A stretch of DNA of 64,000 nucleotides from Sinohyriopsis cumingii (taxonomy: Eukaryota > Mollusca > Bivalvia > Unionida > Unionidae). The notes beneath the pieces are model-generated. The model ran no database searches. It worked only from the letters and a program-made list of their open reading frames with translations, and had not been told where the DNA came from. The stretch lies in the NCBI GenBank assembly GCA_028554795.2, contig CM068830.1, positions 108,823,214 through 108,887,213 of the forward strand, given 5' to 3'. Shown piece after piece: positions 8,801 to 17,726 of this stretch. Numbering within the stretch: the first letter of the stretch is position 1; every line of letters begins with the position of its first letter. Position numbers and translations under genes: made by a program.

Positions 8801-9890
8801 CCAAACATCCTGAGCATTTCAATCCACAATGTTTGTGTTGTTCTCGATTTTTATGGCCATAGTCACATTTCTCACAATAATAAACATATCCCAGGAATCC
8901 AGTGATACTGGTAATGGTATCGAAATGGTCATCGTGATGATAAAGGTGAATGTATTTTCCATCCTTAAAGTCTTTCCCTCGAAACAACAGAGGTCCACGC
9001 ATTTCTTGAGGGTGCACTTTCAAGGTATAGAATGGAGCTAAGACATCTTCCAATTTTTGCATCTCAGGAATGCCACAGGGTGTGTCTTTGGACAGTCCGG
9101 CTTGTTGTAACAGGAGTTCTGCTTCATTTCGTTGTTTGGCTCGGTCCGATTTTCGAATAGTCTCCCAGGCTCTTTTCCATTCTACCGTGTCGTTCTTTTT
9201 GGCATTGGTTCGTCCCACCACGATGGCTCGGGCTAAACATATCTGGTCTTGAGAATTGTGAATTCGGACGAGACTTGTTTTGGTGTTGCGAAGGTCGTTC
9301 ACCAATAAGACCTTTTTGCGTCCAGTCCCTTGAGGAGGAGAGACGTGGGTCATTTTCAGTGTGGCTTTACCATCGGTGATGTCAAACTGATCATTAGATT
9401 GTTGTACGTGTTGAATCTTGTCCATGACTTTGGAAGGGGTTAGTTCTGCGGGTCTGCTAAACTCGATCCAAACAGGGGATTTCAAGCTGTCGTGATCTAT
9501 GGATAGTGTCAAGCGATCGTCTTCTTTGGGTTGAGATTGTCGCTTGAGTGTGGTGAGCAAAGAATCCCACATCTCGGTGATAAACCCTTCTGCTTTCTCC
9601 AACGGTACGTCGGACTTGAAATCTTTAAACTTCACTGTGTAGGTGTAAGCCGTGGTTCTAAATTTTCTAGAGGAGCGCTTTTCCGTCTCTCGAATGGAAT
9701 AGTACTTTTCAGGGTTGACTAAGGGTGGTGAACTTTGTTTAGAGGGTTCGGATTCTGGTTCACTCATGTCCTCTTCAAAATCACTGGCATGAATTTGTGC
9801 CACGACTTCAGCTCTGGTACGAGGCGATAGATCACGTTTCTGCCTCTTACTTTCTTCTTCTTTCTTCTCGAATGAATAGGATCGTTCCAT
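5834..9890 (-). pseudogene. polB: Protein-primed family B DNA polymerase, multiply frameshifted
   Basis: This would replicate the element from its termini with a protein primer. The N-terminal ~480 residues hold a Cys/His-rich zinc-finger-like region, as in other animal Polinton polymerases. A DEDD-type exonuclease follows, then palm motifs: HGCP and GGRTNA (TPR1-type region), motif A DVCSLYP near 7,150, motif B NCLWG near 6,580 and motif C near 6,295. Frameshifts relative to copy 2 lie near 8,591 (poly-A run), 7,620 (one base lost), 6,802 (one base gained) and 6,604 (8-base deletion). Two catalytic Asp are also Asn: exonuclease motif I is NFE (codon 8,473-8,475) and motif C is DTN (codon 6,293-6,295). 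Start is ATG 9890, 49 bases below a TATA box. Confidence 0.92.
5855..5866 (-). promoter_or_regulatory. TATA box for the Cys-motif gene
   Basis: TATATAAAAAGG on the minus strand, inside the 3' end of polB. Copy 2 has a matching TATAAAAAGG near 47,680, upstream of its homologous ORF. Confidence 0.5.
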
Positions 9891-10024
9891 CTTGAGTGCA
9901 AAACGTCAAATGACTCAAGTTTAGACACCACAGACTAATTTATAGTCATGGCAAACCAGCGTATATAAAAGGGTGTGTGTCTTGTCCTATCACTATTCAT
10001 TTCACTCTCAAACCGAGCACAACG
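9891..10024. promoter_or_regulatory. Divergent promoter of polB and the zinc-knuckle gene
   Basis: Two TATA boxes face away from each other: TATAAA on the minus strand at 9,939-9,944 for polB, and TATAAA on the plus strand at 9,963-9,968 for the zinc-knuckle gene. A sequence TGACTCA (AP-1-like, read on the complement TGAGTCA) lies at 9,911-9,917. The same layout is kept in copy 2 (52,149-52,281). Confidence 0.6.
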
Positions 10025-10531
10025 ATGGAAGAGACTACCCAGATGGAACGTTTCATCAGAGCTTTGCGAGGGGTCATTAGAAAATTCTCTTCAGACCAAC
10101 CGACGGACTACTCTCCTTCCTTTCGAGATAAAAGTCAAGATACTTGCTATATCTGTCAGAAGAAAGGGCATTGGTCTTCAGAGTGTCCAGACCGTCAAAA
10201 AAAAAAAAAAACAGGGGCTAGAAAAGACAAAAGTCAAGATACCTGTTATTATTGTCAAGAAAAAGGACATTGGTCTCCAGATTGCCCAAAAAAGAAACAA
10301 GAGGAGTCAGAAAAAAAGAGGGATTCTTCAGAAGAAGAGAGAGATTCTTCAGAGGAAGAAAGCAGCCAGGTGAAGAAAAAGAAACAGGAGAAGAAAAGAA
10401 GAATGGAAGAAAGTGAGGAGGAAGAGGAGGAAAAGACTGTGACGGTGAAGAAATTAAAAAAAAAAGAGAGAGTAAAAAAAGAAACAGAAGAAGTGAATGT
10501 AATTTACAAAGTGCTCTGTTGTAAATTGTGA
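10025..10531 (+). CDS. Two-CCHC zinc-knuckle protein with charged tail
   Basis: 168 codons from ATG at 10025, about 57 bases below a TATA box. Two retroviral-nucleocapsid-type knuckles (C-x2-C-x4-H-x4-C) use C41, C44, H49, C54 and C74, C77, H82, C87 (CYICQKKGHWSSEC; CYYCQEKGHWSPDC). The tail alternates acidic Glu/Ser and Lys blocks. CCHC knuckles bind single-stranded RNA or DNA, so a nucleic-acid-binding or annealing role during replication is inferred. I do not know this gene in other Polintons. A run of 12 A (about 10,199-10,210) lies between the knuckles. Copy 2 has an early stop in this gene. No histone-type end is seen, unlike the next two genes. Confidence 0.8.
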   Translation: MEETTQMERFIRALRGVIRKFSSDQPTDYSPSFRDKSQDTCYICQKKGHWSSECPDRQKKKKTGARKDKSQDTCYYCQEKGHWSPDCPKKKQEESEKKRDSSEEERDSSEEESSQVKKKKQEKKRRMEESEEEEEEKTVTVKKLKKKERVKKETEEVNVIYKVLCCKL

Positions 10532-10698
10532 ATTGGATTGTAACTATGGAGAAAAGAATACATTAATTATATAAGGTAAGAGTCTTTGAGTTTTGATTTT
10601 AAATAAGAAGCTACACTCACGCACTCATACACAGACACGTACTATAAGGGTAAAATGTTTTTTTTGTTGATTTTTGAGTTATTGGCAAATTGAAAGTG

Positions 10699-10745
10699 TA
10701 TCTCTTTTCGAGAGACGTGCGTGGCCCTGAAAAGGGCCTTTTTTT
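10699..10745 (-). terminator. Histone-type 3' stem-loop and downstream element (minus-strand gene)
   Basis: On the minus strand, 22 bases after the stop of the 131-aa gene, stand an A-rich flank, stem GGCCCT, loop TTTC, stem AGGGCC (core 10,723-10,738) and ACGCA. A purine-rich CTCGAAAAGAGATA follows 8-10 bases later. The order and spacing are those of replication-dependent histone mRNA 3' ends (SLBP-bound stem-loop, then the U7-snRNA-paired histone downstream element). Copy 2 keeps it with a G-U wobble in the stem. Confidence 0.8.
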
Positions 10746-10760
10746 GGTGTAGGGGTGAGT

Positions 10761-11156
10761 TTAAGCAATCAACTTTAACTGCCTTAAGATTTTGCCACGG
10801 CCAAGGCCTACTTCTGATGATGATGATTGATGACCCTCTTGTTTCTTTGCCGCTACTTCTTCTTCTTGTTTTTTTTTTCTTACCTCTTCTTGTTGCTGTT
10901 GCTGTTGCTGTAGGAGAAAAGCTTGTTCCGCTTCCTTTTGTCGTTGCATAAATTTCTCCAATTCTTCATTCTGTCTCTGTCTAAAATTCCCCACTTGCGG
11001 TAATGAAGAATGAGACGAAGGTTCCGGAACAAATTCTTGCGAGGTAAGAAAATCCACAAAATCCCAATGTACCTCTTCTGAAAGTAAGTCCGGGTTCCCT
11101 TTCGCGGTCTCCACTGCTGGTGCACCCCAGTGAATCGTTTTCTGAGTTTCCGTCAT
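10761..11156 (-). CDS. 131-aa Gln/Glu-rich coiled-coil protein
   Basis: ATG at 11156, 47 bases downstream of a TATATAGA box. The N-terminus (GAPAVETA...DLLSEEVHWDFVDFL) is acidic and conserved in copy 2. The middle is a Gln/Glu/Lys-rich heptad stretch with a poly-Gln run, predicted to be helical. The end (EVGLGRGK...LRQLKLI) is also conserved. Copy 2 has about 55 more residues before that end, so copy 1 has an internal deletion. The function is unknown. It is the minus-strand partner of a divergent pair, and both members use a histone-type 3' end. Confidence 0.65.
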   Translation of the reverse strand: MTETQKTIHWGAPAVETAKGNPDLLSEEVHWDFVDFLTSQEFVPEPSSHSSLPQVGNFRQRQNEELEKFMQRQKEAEQAFLLQQQQQQQEEVRKKKQEEEVAAKKQEGHQSSSSEVGLGRGKILRQLKLIA

Positions 11157-11375
11157 GTTGAATCACTGTCGCATAGATTGACTGCACACAGGCGCTAGCG
11201 AATCTATATAGACCACGTGACGTCACAGACTGCTCTCTTCGGATTGGATGCGGGCTGACTGAATTTTGTCACGCGTGTTTGGATTGGTCAATGACCTCAA
11301 TCCGTTTCAATCCTTCCTCTCCCTTTAAATAAACTCAGTTCAGCGCAATCACTCACCTGGTCTCGGAGCCTCAAG
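11157..11375. promoter_or_regulatory. Divergent promoter with CRE, E-box, inverted CCAAT and TATA boxes
   Basis: Minus-strand TATATAGA is at 11,203-11,210. Overlapping CACGTG (11,214-11,219) and TGACGTCA (CRE, 11,218-11,225) follow. ACGCGT is at 11,271-11,276, ATTGG (inverted CCAAT) at 11,243 and 11,283, and a plus-strand TTTAAATAAA at 11,324-11,333. Copy 2 keeps the CRE, ACGCGT, the second ATTGG and the minus TATA. The arrangement resembles histone H2A-H2B divergent promoters. Confidence 0.6.
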
Positions 11376-11606
11376 ATGTGGACCGACGTTCAATCTTCCA
11401 CCCTTGTGTCAACAATGATGTTCAGGACGGACATACCCATGTATGTCCGGTCCAAGTGGACTGTTGTCGATAGGACAGATAGTAGTCTATGGATGAGAAG
11501 AGTTTACATAGAAAGACAAGGATGCCTCAAGAGGGTACTTGCGTATGGACCTGCAGTTAGAAGGAGTTTAAGAAGAAGAAGATGTGACAGATGCCGTCTA
11601 TGTTAA
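11376..11606 (+). CDS. 76-aa small basic protein, intact in both copies
   Basis: Starts MWTDVQSSTLVSTMMFR and ends in an Arg-rich stretch with three cysteines (RRRRCDRCRLC). Copy 2 encodes a protein of exactly 76 residues with compensating small indels and mostly conservative changes, so the frame has been preserved while nearly all other shared genes decayed. No domain is recognised; the basic Cys-containing tail could bind nucleic acid. The stop (11,604-11,606) is followed 18 bases later by a histone-type stem-loop. Confidence 0.7.
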   Translation: MWTDVQSSTLVSTMMFRTDIPMYVRSKWTVVDRTDSSLWMRRVYIERQGCLKRVLAYGPAVRRSLRRRRCDRCRLC

Positions 11607-11619
11607 TATTAACATACAA

Positions 11620-11666
11620 CCAAAGGCCCTTTTCAGGGCCACCCACATTTCTCGAAAAGAGATTGA
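11620..11666 (+). terminator. Histone-type 3' stem-loop and downstream element (plus-strand gene)
   Basis: CCAAAG flank, stem GGCCCT, loop TTTC, stem AGGGCC (core 11,625-11,640) and ACCCA, then nine bases later CTCGAAAAGAGATTGA. This is a near-perfect match to the metazoan histone mRNA 3' processing signal, including the ACCCA cleavage flank and a U7-type purine-rich element. It is an inverted duplicate of 10,699-10,745. Confidence 0.85.
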
Positions 11667-11716
11667 CTTTCCATTGCCTACCCCTTTTTAAAAAAAAAAA
11701 TTGTTTTTAAAAAAAT

Positions 11717-12100
11717 CCCATGTTCAATTCCCTTTGTCCCTATACAGGCCCAAACTCTATTCCCCATGCTCAATTCCCCGTGTCCCTAGACAAGCCCAAA
11801 CTCTATTCCCCATGTTCAATTCCCATTGTCCCTAGAGTGACCCAGCAATATCTCCCATGTTAAATTTCCATTGTTCGAATGCCTTTGTCCCTAGAATGTC
11901 CTTAGCATGGATATTTCCTTTCTCCAATGTTAAATTCCCTTGTCCCCAGAGTGACCCAGGGTATTTTACCCATGTTAAATTTCCATTGTCCCTAGAGTGA
12001 CCCAGGGTGGTTAATGTTAAATTTACATAGTCCCCAGAGTGACCCAAGGGTGTTTTTAATGGTAATTCCCATTGTCCCTAGGGTGACCCCTTTCACTACT
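11717..12100 (+). repeat. Subterminal tandem repeats and right terminus of copy 1
   Basis: About eight degenerate units of roughly 45 bases share the core CCCATGTTAAATTCCC followed by TTGTCCCTAGAGTGACCC. Copy 2 has related units (54,180-54,404). Both arrays end in TTCACTACT, which I take as the element's end; its complement would start AGTAGTGAA, in line with the AG...CT ends of Polintons. No gene is seen here. Confidence 0.6.
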
Positions 12101-12102
12101 AA

Positions 12103-12250
12103 TGGATGGCTGTTAAAGTGATATAATTAATGTTCACCATAATGGTTGTTGAAGTGGTATAATTAATTTTCCCAAGATGTATAATGGTTGTTCAAGTGGT
12201 ATAATTAATTTTCCCCAGATCTATAGTGACTGTTGAAGTGGTATAATGCA
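12103..12250 (+). repeat. Short 42-bp tandem repeat beside the insertion
   Basis: Three to four imperfect units containing GTTGAAGTGGTATAATTAAT. Absent from the flank of copy 2, so probably host sequence. Confidence 0.55.
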
Positions 12251-12738
12251 TAACCTCCGAGTCTGCACCAGAAGCCAACGACATGCTGCTTGAAAACCTG
12301 CTATGTTATAGACTCCCCAAACCTTCCTTTATCTTCAAAACGCTGTTCGTTCAAGGAAATAAGGGCAAATTATTATCCATCAAATTTTGTAATTGTTTAG
12401 CTTTTCTGACTTTGTTCATCCTAAGGACATGATCTTCGATCAAACAGACAAAATATAAAAACCATTATAAAAACCCGCTGTTTGCTCATGATGAATGATT
12501 TCTTCTGTGCATTATAACATTTCAAAAACTTTTCCCTTTGGGATCTAAGATTCTACTGTACGTACTTGTTACTTCCTTTTTAGCAATATAGAGTGGAATC
12601 CTATCTAAACAAGATTTATAAATGTACTAACTCTATCTACTTTCGTGCTTAGAAGTCTGTCTGCAAAAGTACCATAGAAATACACATTCCTATTTGACTC
12701 TTTAAAACCTATTGTAAGCATAATACAATCCGTTATTC
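12251..12738. other. AT-rich non-coding stretch
   Basis: No open frame, repeat or RNA gene that I can support. Confidence 0.5.
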
Positions 12739-12978
12739 ACAGACGAGTATGGGCAGTATATACCTGTCCTGGCACAGATGAGTATAGACGGAATATGCCT
12801 GACCGGGCAAAGATGGGAATAGAAGGCATGTGCCTGACCAGGCACATATGTGTATGGACAGCATATGTCAATCCACGCACAGATGACTATGGACAGCATA
12901 TGCCTGTCTGGGCACAGATGATTTTGGACGGCATATGGCCTGAGCGGGAACAGATGAATATAGGCGGCATAGCTTGAC
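12739..12978 (+). repeat. 35-bp tandem repeat, about seven units
   Basis: Imperfect units built on CACAGATGACTATGGACAGCATATGCCTG. Frames over it are shadows of the repeat. Confidence 0.7.
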
Positions 12979-14508
12979 TAGTTATCTCCCATTTCTATCC
13001 AGAACAAGCATGAGAAATAATATGTGTTAATAATTACGATACATTATTTCTTTTCTTAAGTGGTATTGCTGTTGATCAGTCTACATGTACTGCAAATTGA
13101 CGAATATTTTCGCTTAGTGTTTGAAGTTAACTCTCTTCATTTAAATGTATAACTTATAACATATATCACTCATTTATTTTTGTCCTAAGCATGGTTGCCT
13201 TTATTAAAACCTCGTAAAAAAATGGACTGTTCGATCACCAATCCTTTTTATTTTCAATTGATTTCGAAGAATGCTTCTGTCTTTTCTAAAATTCTTGTGC
13301 AAACTTGTTAATTTGTTTGCACGTAACGATGACATGTTGTATGTACACGTTATGTACATAAAAGTAACGCTACATATTTATTCACAGCATAAAATCTCTC
13401 AATGTTCCATTGCTCTTGACGAGATCTGTACCGTTTGACTAGCTTGAGGTGGTCTTTACGTATATTTGGGTAGTGTTGGTCCGTAAGTGACAACCCGCCT
13501 TTCTTAATAGCATCCTGTATCTGAACAAACATAGCCAGCATTCGTTCTGGTCAATTTCAGCTTCATCTAAAATAATATAAAAAGTCCATTCATTCTATAT
13601 ATGTCCTAAGTAGTTTATTAAATCAATTCTTGACGAATAGTGAGATGTCACAGAAATATTTTTGTAATACATGCACAACTCCATCACTTCAAAACTTAAT
13701 AATTTTTGCTTTGTCTTACACATTCCTGTTAATCCTATGTTCCACTGATACACTTTCATCGAGCGGTCCATCTCTTTCAAAACTATTCCTACAAACTGAT
13801 AAAGGCATCTTAATGCTGTTTTATTTTATTTTACTGCACACAATCTCGAGAAATTAATGTTACTACTTTCATATAACCAGTATGAAGAATGATATTGTAA
13901 TTTTTTCAACATACTCCTTCCGTTTGAGCAAAATATAATAAAAAAACTCTTTGTGTTAAAAATATATGAATTCCGTTAAGAGTGTCTTACATTAAACATT
14001 TTCTCAACTTTAAAAAGTATCAAAAAGGAGTAACTTTATTCTGTACGCCAATGTAATTACAATGATGGAACAATGTCACCGCGACATGTACAATTACTGC
14101 ATCTTGTAAATAAATATGTACTTGTTACATAAGGTATAGGTATGATGATCATTTCACTTCCCGATAAATGAGAAAGATAATGATCAAATGAAATGAATGT
14201 AGAAAGCTCATGTATTGAACTTTGTTAGCATATTTTCTTGAAATGTTTTGGACTTTACCCTTTAATAGTTCTCTCTCAGAATTCTTTTGGCTCTAGCTCT
14301 TTAACAGTTCTCTGAATCCTTGTGAGGGAATAAGTGCCATTAAAGTGTGTTTGAAAGATGGGTGCCGAGAGTACATCAAAAGAGTGAACATGGTAATAAC
14401 GGTGTATATAAAACAATCACTCGTCTGCAAATTTGAAAGGATGGTGCTTAATGGAGACCTAAATATAAATACCTCTACGTCCAATGCTCCTGTTTTCCTT
14501 TGCCTTTT
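12979..14508. other. AT-rich non-coding stretch, one doubtful frame
   Basis: Mostly featureless. A 63-codon minus frame at 13,350-13,541 (QDAIKKGGLSLTDQHYPNIR) has protein-like composition and could be an exon of the gene to its right, but no clear splice sites support this. A roughly 45-base imperfect duplication lies near 14,225-14,310. Confidence 0.4.
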
Positions 14509-15471
14509 TCATGTAACACCTAGCAAGATGGTAACGAATAAAGGTAATACTTGGATGTTCCGTGTCGTGTACGTATTGCTGAAGTTTAAGTACTTTTTGG
14601 CGTCAGTTACGGCTTCCGGAAAACGTTTCAACCTCAGATAAATATCGGAACGGAACCTAAGTTGGTCAGCATGGCAGGGATCTGCAGTTCGCTTGTAATG
14701 CAAGCCCTGTTCTATGCATTCATCATACTTTTCCAACGCTTTTCCTAAATGATCAGTTGTTTCTTCCTTGTTTCTATTCCAGACCTTTAATGCAATTGCA
14801 TGATATATACTGCAAATATCGTGCAAGTAAATTGATTTGTGTTCGTGAAAACTGCCTCCAGTTTGTCTGTCTATGAAGTCATTCGATGTTTGATGACATT
14901 TAAAAGCACTGGAGAAATCCTCTAATTTGAAATGGACGTTGCCTTTGACATTAGTGGTCGCAGCATGATAAACTGTAAAAGCCTCATCAGATTCGCAGGT
15001 GTTATACAGTTCTAAAGATCTGTCGAACTCTCTGAGAGCTTGGATGTACTGTTTCTTTTTGTTGAAAAGCATTCCATGCATATAGTGGAATTCTGCAGAT
15101 GTAAAGAATCTATACACATCAACTTTACCGTCTTCTTTACAATATTCTTTAAGAGACAGTCCACGCAGGTCGATGACCTGAACACGGTGGAAATAATGAT
15201 CACGTATCTGACGGTTCGCGCACGCAAGCAAAACGCGGCTAGAAAACGATGCGGTCAAGATCTTAGAAGAATACGAGCATCGTCGGGCCACGTCAACGGG
15301 CATTGCCAATACGGTTAGTAAACAATACGTCGACGCTGTGGTCGTAAGGGTCTCTAAGTGCAGAGAGGCATTACTGGTCATTTTGAACATGACTAGATTG
15401 TAAATGTGGTAGAGCCTGTCAGGAACAAATACGCGGCAAGCAAATAAGTTTACGGGGTACAGCGTCCGCAT
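14509..15471 (-). CDS. TPR-repeat protein, single exon or exon fragment
   Basis: 320 codons; start ATG 15471 or the internal ATG at 15381. TPR-like helix pairs are visible near residues 123-156 (AEFHYMHGMLF...ALREFDRSLELY), weakly near 170-200, and at 262-300 (ADQLRFRSDIYLRLKRFPEAV). TPR domains act as protein-protein interaction scaffolds; the specific family is not recognised. At the 3' end the frame stops at 14,509, but the +1 frame continues a typical TPR helix (LARCYMKKA) just beyond it, so a one-base frameshift near 14,520 or an exon boundary is likely. This is a host gene unrelated to the flanking elements, and it may be a pseudogene. Confidence 0.55.
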   Translation of the reverse strand: MRTLYPVNLFACRVFVPDRLYHIYNLVMFKMTSNASLHLETLTTTASTYCLLTVLAMPVDVARRCSYSSKILTASFSSRVLLACANRQIRDHYFHRVQVIDLRGLSLKEYCKEDGKVDVYRFFTSAEFHYMHGMLFNKKKQYIQALREFDRSLELYNTCESDEAFTVYHAATTNVKGNVHFKLEDFSSAFKCHQTSNDFIDRQTGGSFHEHKSIYLHDICSIYHAIALKVWNRNKEETTDHLGKALEKYDECIEQGLHYKRTADPCHADQLRFRSDIYLRLKRFPEAVTDAKKYLNFSNTYTTRNIQVLPLFVTILLGVT

Positions 15472-17638
15472 TAGAAGAATGTATATGTTGTGTGAAGCCT
15501 CTCGCGGTTAAATATAGCACTGAGTTGGCTCCGTGTCTGTATAAAGATATATACACTTGGTATGGGTTACGATGATTTTTCTTGAAATCTGCATGAATTG
15601 TCGACGAGATTGAAGGTGAGACTTGTTTCTGGGGTGTATTGCTAGAGCCATTAAAAATATGGAAATTTGTTTCATGTGAGCAGAGATACTCATCGTTGCA
15701 GAACACATTATAAACAGGCTGAAGTCCAAGATTATGACTCTCCAGTCGTACCGTTCAACACCCCACTGATGGCATGTACGCGGTATCAATGATATACCAC
15801 CAGATGTATAAATGTTTCATTAAAAGGAAACGATACTTGATAAATTGAATGGAATTGAAATAGGTCATGAAAAACGAACAATACCAATTGTTTTTAAGTG
15901 GTAGGAACAACAGCAATAATAACAACTATATCAATATCAGCATGAACCTTTGTTCTCATTTCACAAGAGGAATATTGGAATGTAAGGATAAGCATCCTCA
16001 CTTATCTCTCTCCGTTTTCTCGGACCAAGTGTGAAGTATGTTTTATTTCACCTCAGTTCCTAAAGCCAGTCTTTTCACCATTCAGCAATATCCAGCATTC
16101 TCCCACCAGCCGTCAAAGAGTCAACATCGTACACGAATTTTCGATGATGTGGAGGTGAGAGGATTGCCTTTGGTCACATGATTAAGTCGTGCCGTCAACC
16201 TATCACACCATCAGGCTGACGCAGGTGAGGATTATAAGGGCCAACTGGCACAGATCACAATCAATCTATTCTACCATCATAGCCAGATGATTGAGGCATC
16301 AAGGAAAAAATCAGTTAGCTTCAAATAGGGGCAACGTTTAAAGGGTTGGAGAACGAGAAGAAAACCCGCTGACGGAACCTGGACGGTGGAGGTGAAGACC
16401 GTTTTCGTTCCACCCGAAACAGATTGCAAAGAGAAGTAATCACCATGGACCAGCTGCTTCCAAACATTGGCTGAATGTATGAGCCCTCTATTTGGCTTTG
16501 TAAACCCCTTTTAATCACTACTCTGTAAAATTATAAATTTGTCTTTTTGACCCATCAGCTAAATACTAAACTATAATTTCAGCATAAGCTAAATAAGTAA
16601 GATGACTAGATAATTAAATTGAACTGATATCCTGTATTGATTAATGCTTTTTTAAACATTAGTTACTCACTAAATTATAAATTTGAATAAAATGAGTAAA
16701 TTGTAAATATACATAATCATTAGAATTAAAATATGTTGCTAACCCATAATTGTCTGATATGGACATCCTTGCTTAGATAACCGGGCATTATATGACTTAG
16801 ATAGCATATCTAGCGTTTCAATTCATGAGTCACATGCTGATTGGTCTTGCAGGACACGCCCTTTCTCAAGCTATCATCATACAGAATTAATTAAATGGTG
16901 CATCTTGTGCACATTGTTAACAAATCATTCATGGCCGAACACGTTATAATACTACTCAATATCAACAGTCTTGTCACCCATCGTGAACCAGACATTTGTG
17001 TCGGAATACTGAGACAAGTTAAGCGAAGGACTATTTCAATTAGTGTGTACGAAACACCTCCTGAAAGGGATTGAAAAAAATGGAATGACTTTTCAACAAG
17101 AGTCCATCGAGAGACATATATTGCCATTCAAGTTTTCGAATCAGCTGGTAGGAAAAGTCTTAGATAAATAAGTAGAACAGCAGAAGAGGGAATTTAAAAT
17201 TAGAGGAGACAAGAAGGAGCAATACCAACCGTTTCTTAGAACAACAACAACGATAACAACAACAATATCAATTAGAGCAGCAGCCATAATCCTCATTTCA
17301 CAACGGTAAGACTTAGGATGTCAGTATAACCAGCTTCACTTATCTCTCTCCGTGTCCATTAACCCTTGGTGTGTTGATAGATGGAGCCGGATATATGCGG
17401 CATGAGAAGCCAGGTCTAATAAGTGTAGCTATCCTGAATGTCACTAAGGTCTTCGATCCAGGACAAAAACCAATGACCACGTTGACATCCACAGATCTCG
17501 CGAAACAGGATACTACTCAACCATTCTTAAGATTTTTCTTCATGTGTCGTGTTTGTGTGCATTTTGTCTCTGCATATCTTTTCACTTCCACCACTAAATG
17601 TTACACTCGTCTACCATTGTTCCTTTTCGTGTGCGTTG

Positions 17639-17640
<2 letters not shown>
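15472..17640. other. Non-coding host sequence with dispersed repeat pieces
   Basis: A half-copy of the MITE arm found at 57,052 lies at 15,757-15,830. Two related segments, 15,868-16,022 and 17,218-17,352, share CAA-rich sequence followed by CTCATTTCACAA and end in CACTTATCTCTCTCCGT; they are probably copies of one short interspersed repeat. No gene is supported. Confidence 0.5.
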
Positions 17641-17641
<1 letters not shown>

Positions 17642-17711
<70 letters not shown>

Positions 17712-17726
17712 GTGTGTGTGTGTGTA
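17642..17726. repeat. (TA)n then (GT)n microsatellite
   Basis: About 33 TA units, then a short GT run. Frames across it are artefacts. Confidence 0.95.

Larger units (their letters stand above)
1..12100. mobile_element. Polinton/Maverick (adintovirus-like) element, copy 1, left end outside window
   Basis: The sequence shows a compact cluster of genes typical of Polinton-type virus-like elements: retrovirus-like integrase, protein-primed family B DNA polymerase, FtsK/HerA-type packaging ATPase and a penton-like capsid protein, mostly on the minus strand. The hexon and the adenain-type protease expected for the class are not seen and may lie left of position 1. The right end is placed at 12,100 because copy 2 ends with the same short string (TTCACTACT) after similar subterminal repeats and the flanks then differ. 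PolB, the small membrane protein and one small basic protein are broken, so this is a fossil insertion. No left terminal repeat or target duplication can be checked here. Confidence 0.9.

Noticed and set aside
10690-10745. Rho-independent bacterial terminator
   Set aside because: The hairpin plus T-run resembles one, but the context is eukaryotic and the flank and loop match the histone signal.
11832-12047. 71-codon minus frame over the subterminal repeats
   Set aside because: It follows the tandem repeat and has no counterpart in copy 2.
12739-12978. CRISPR-like array at the 35-bp repeat
   Set aside because: Units are contiguous and imperfect with no unique spacers, and the DNA is eukaryotic.
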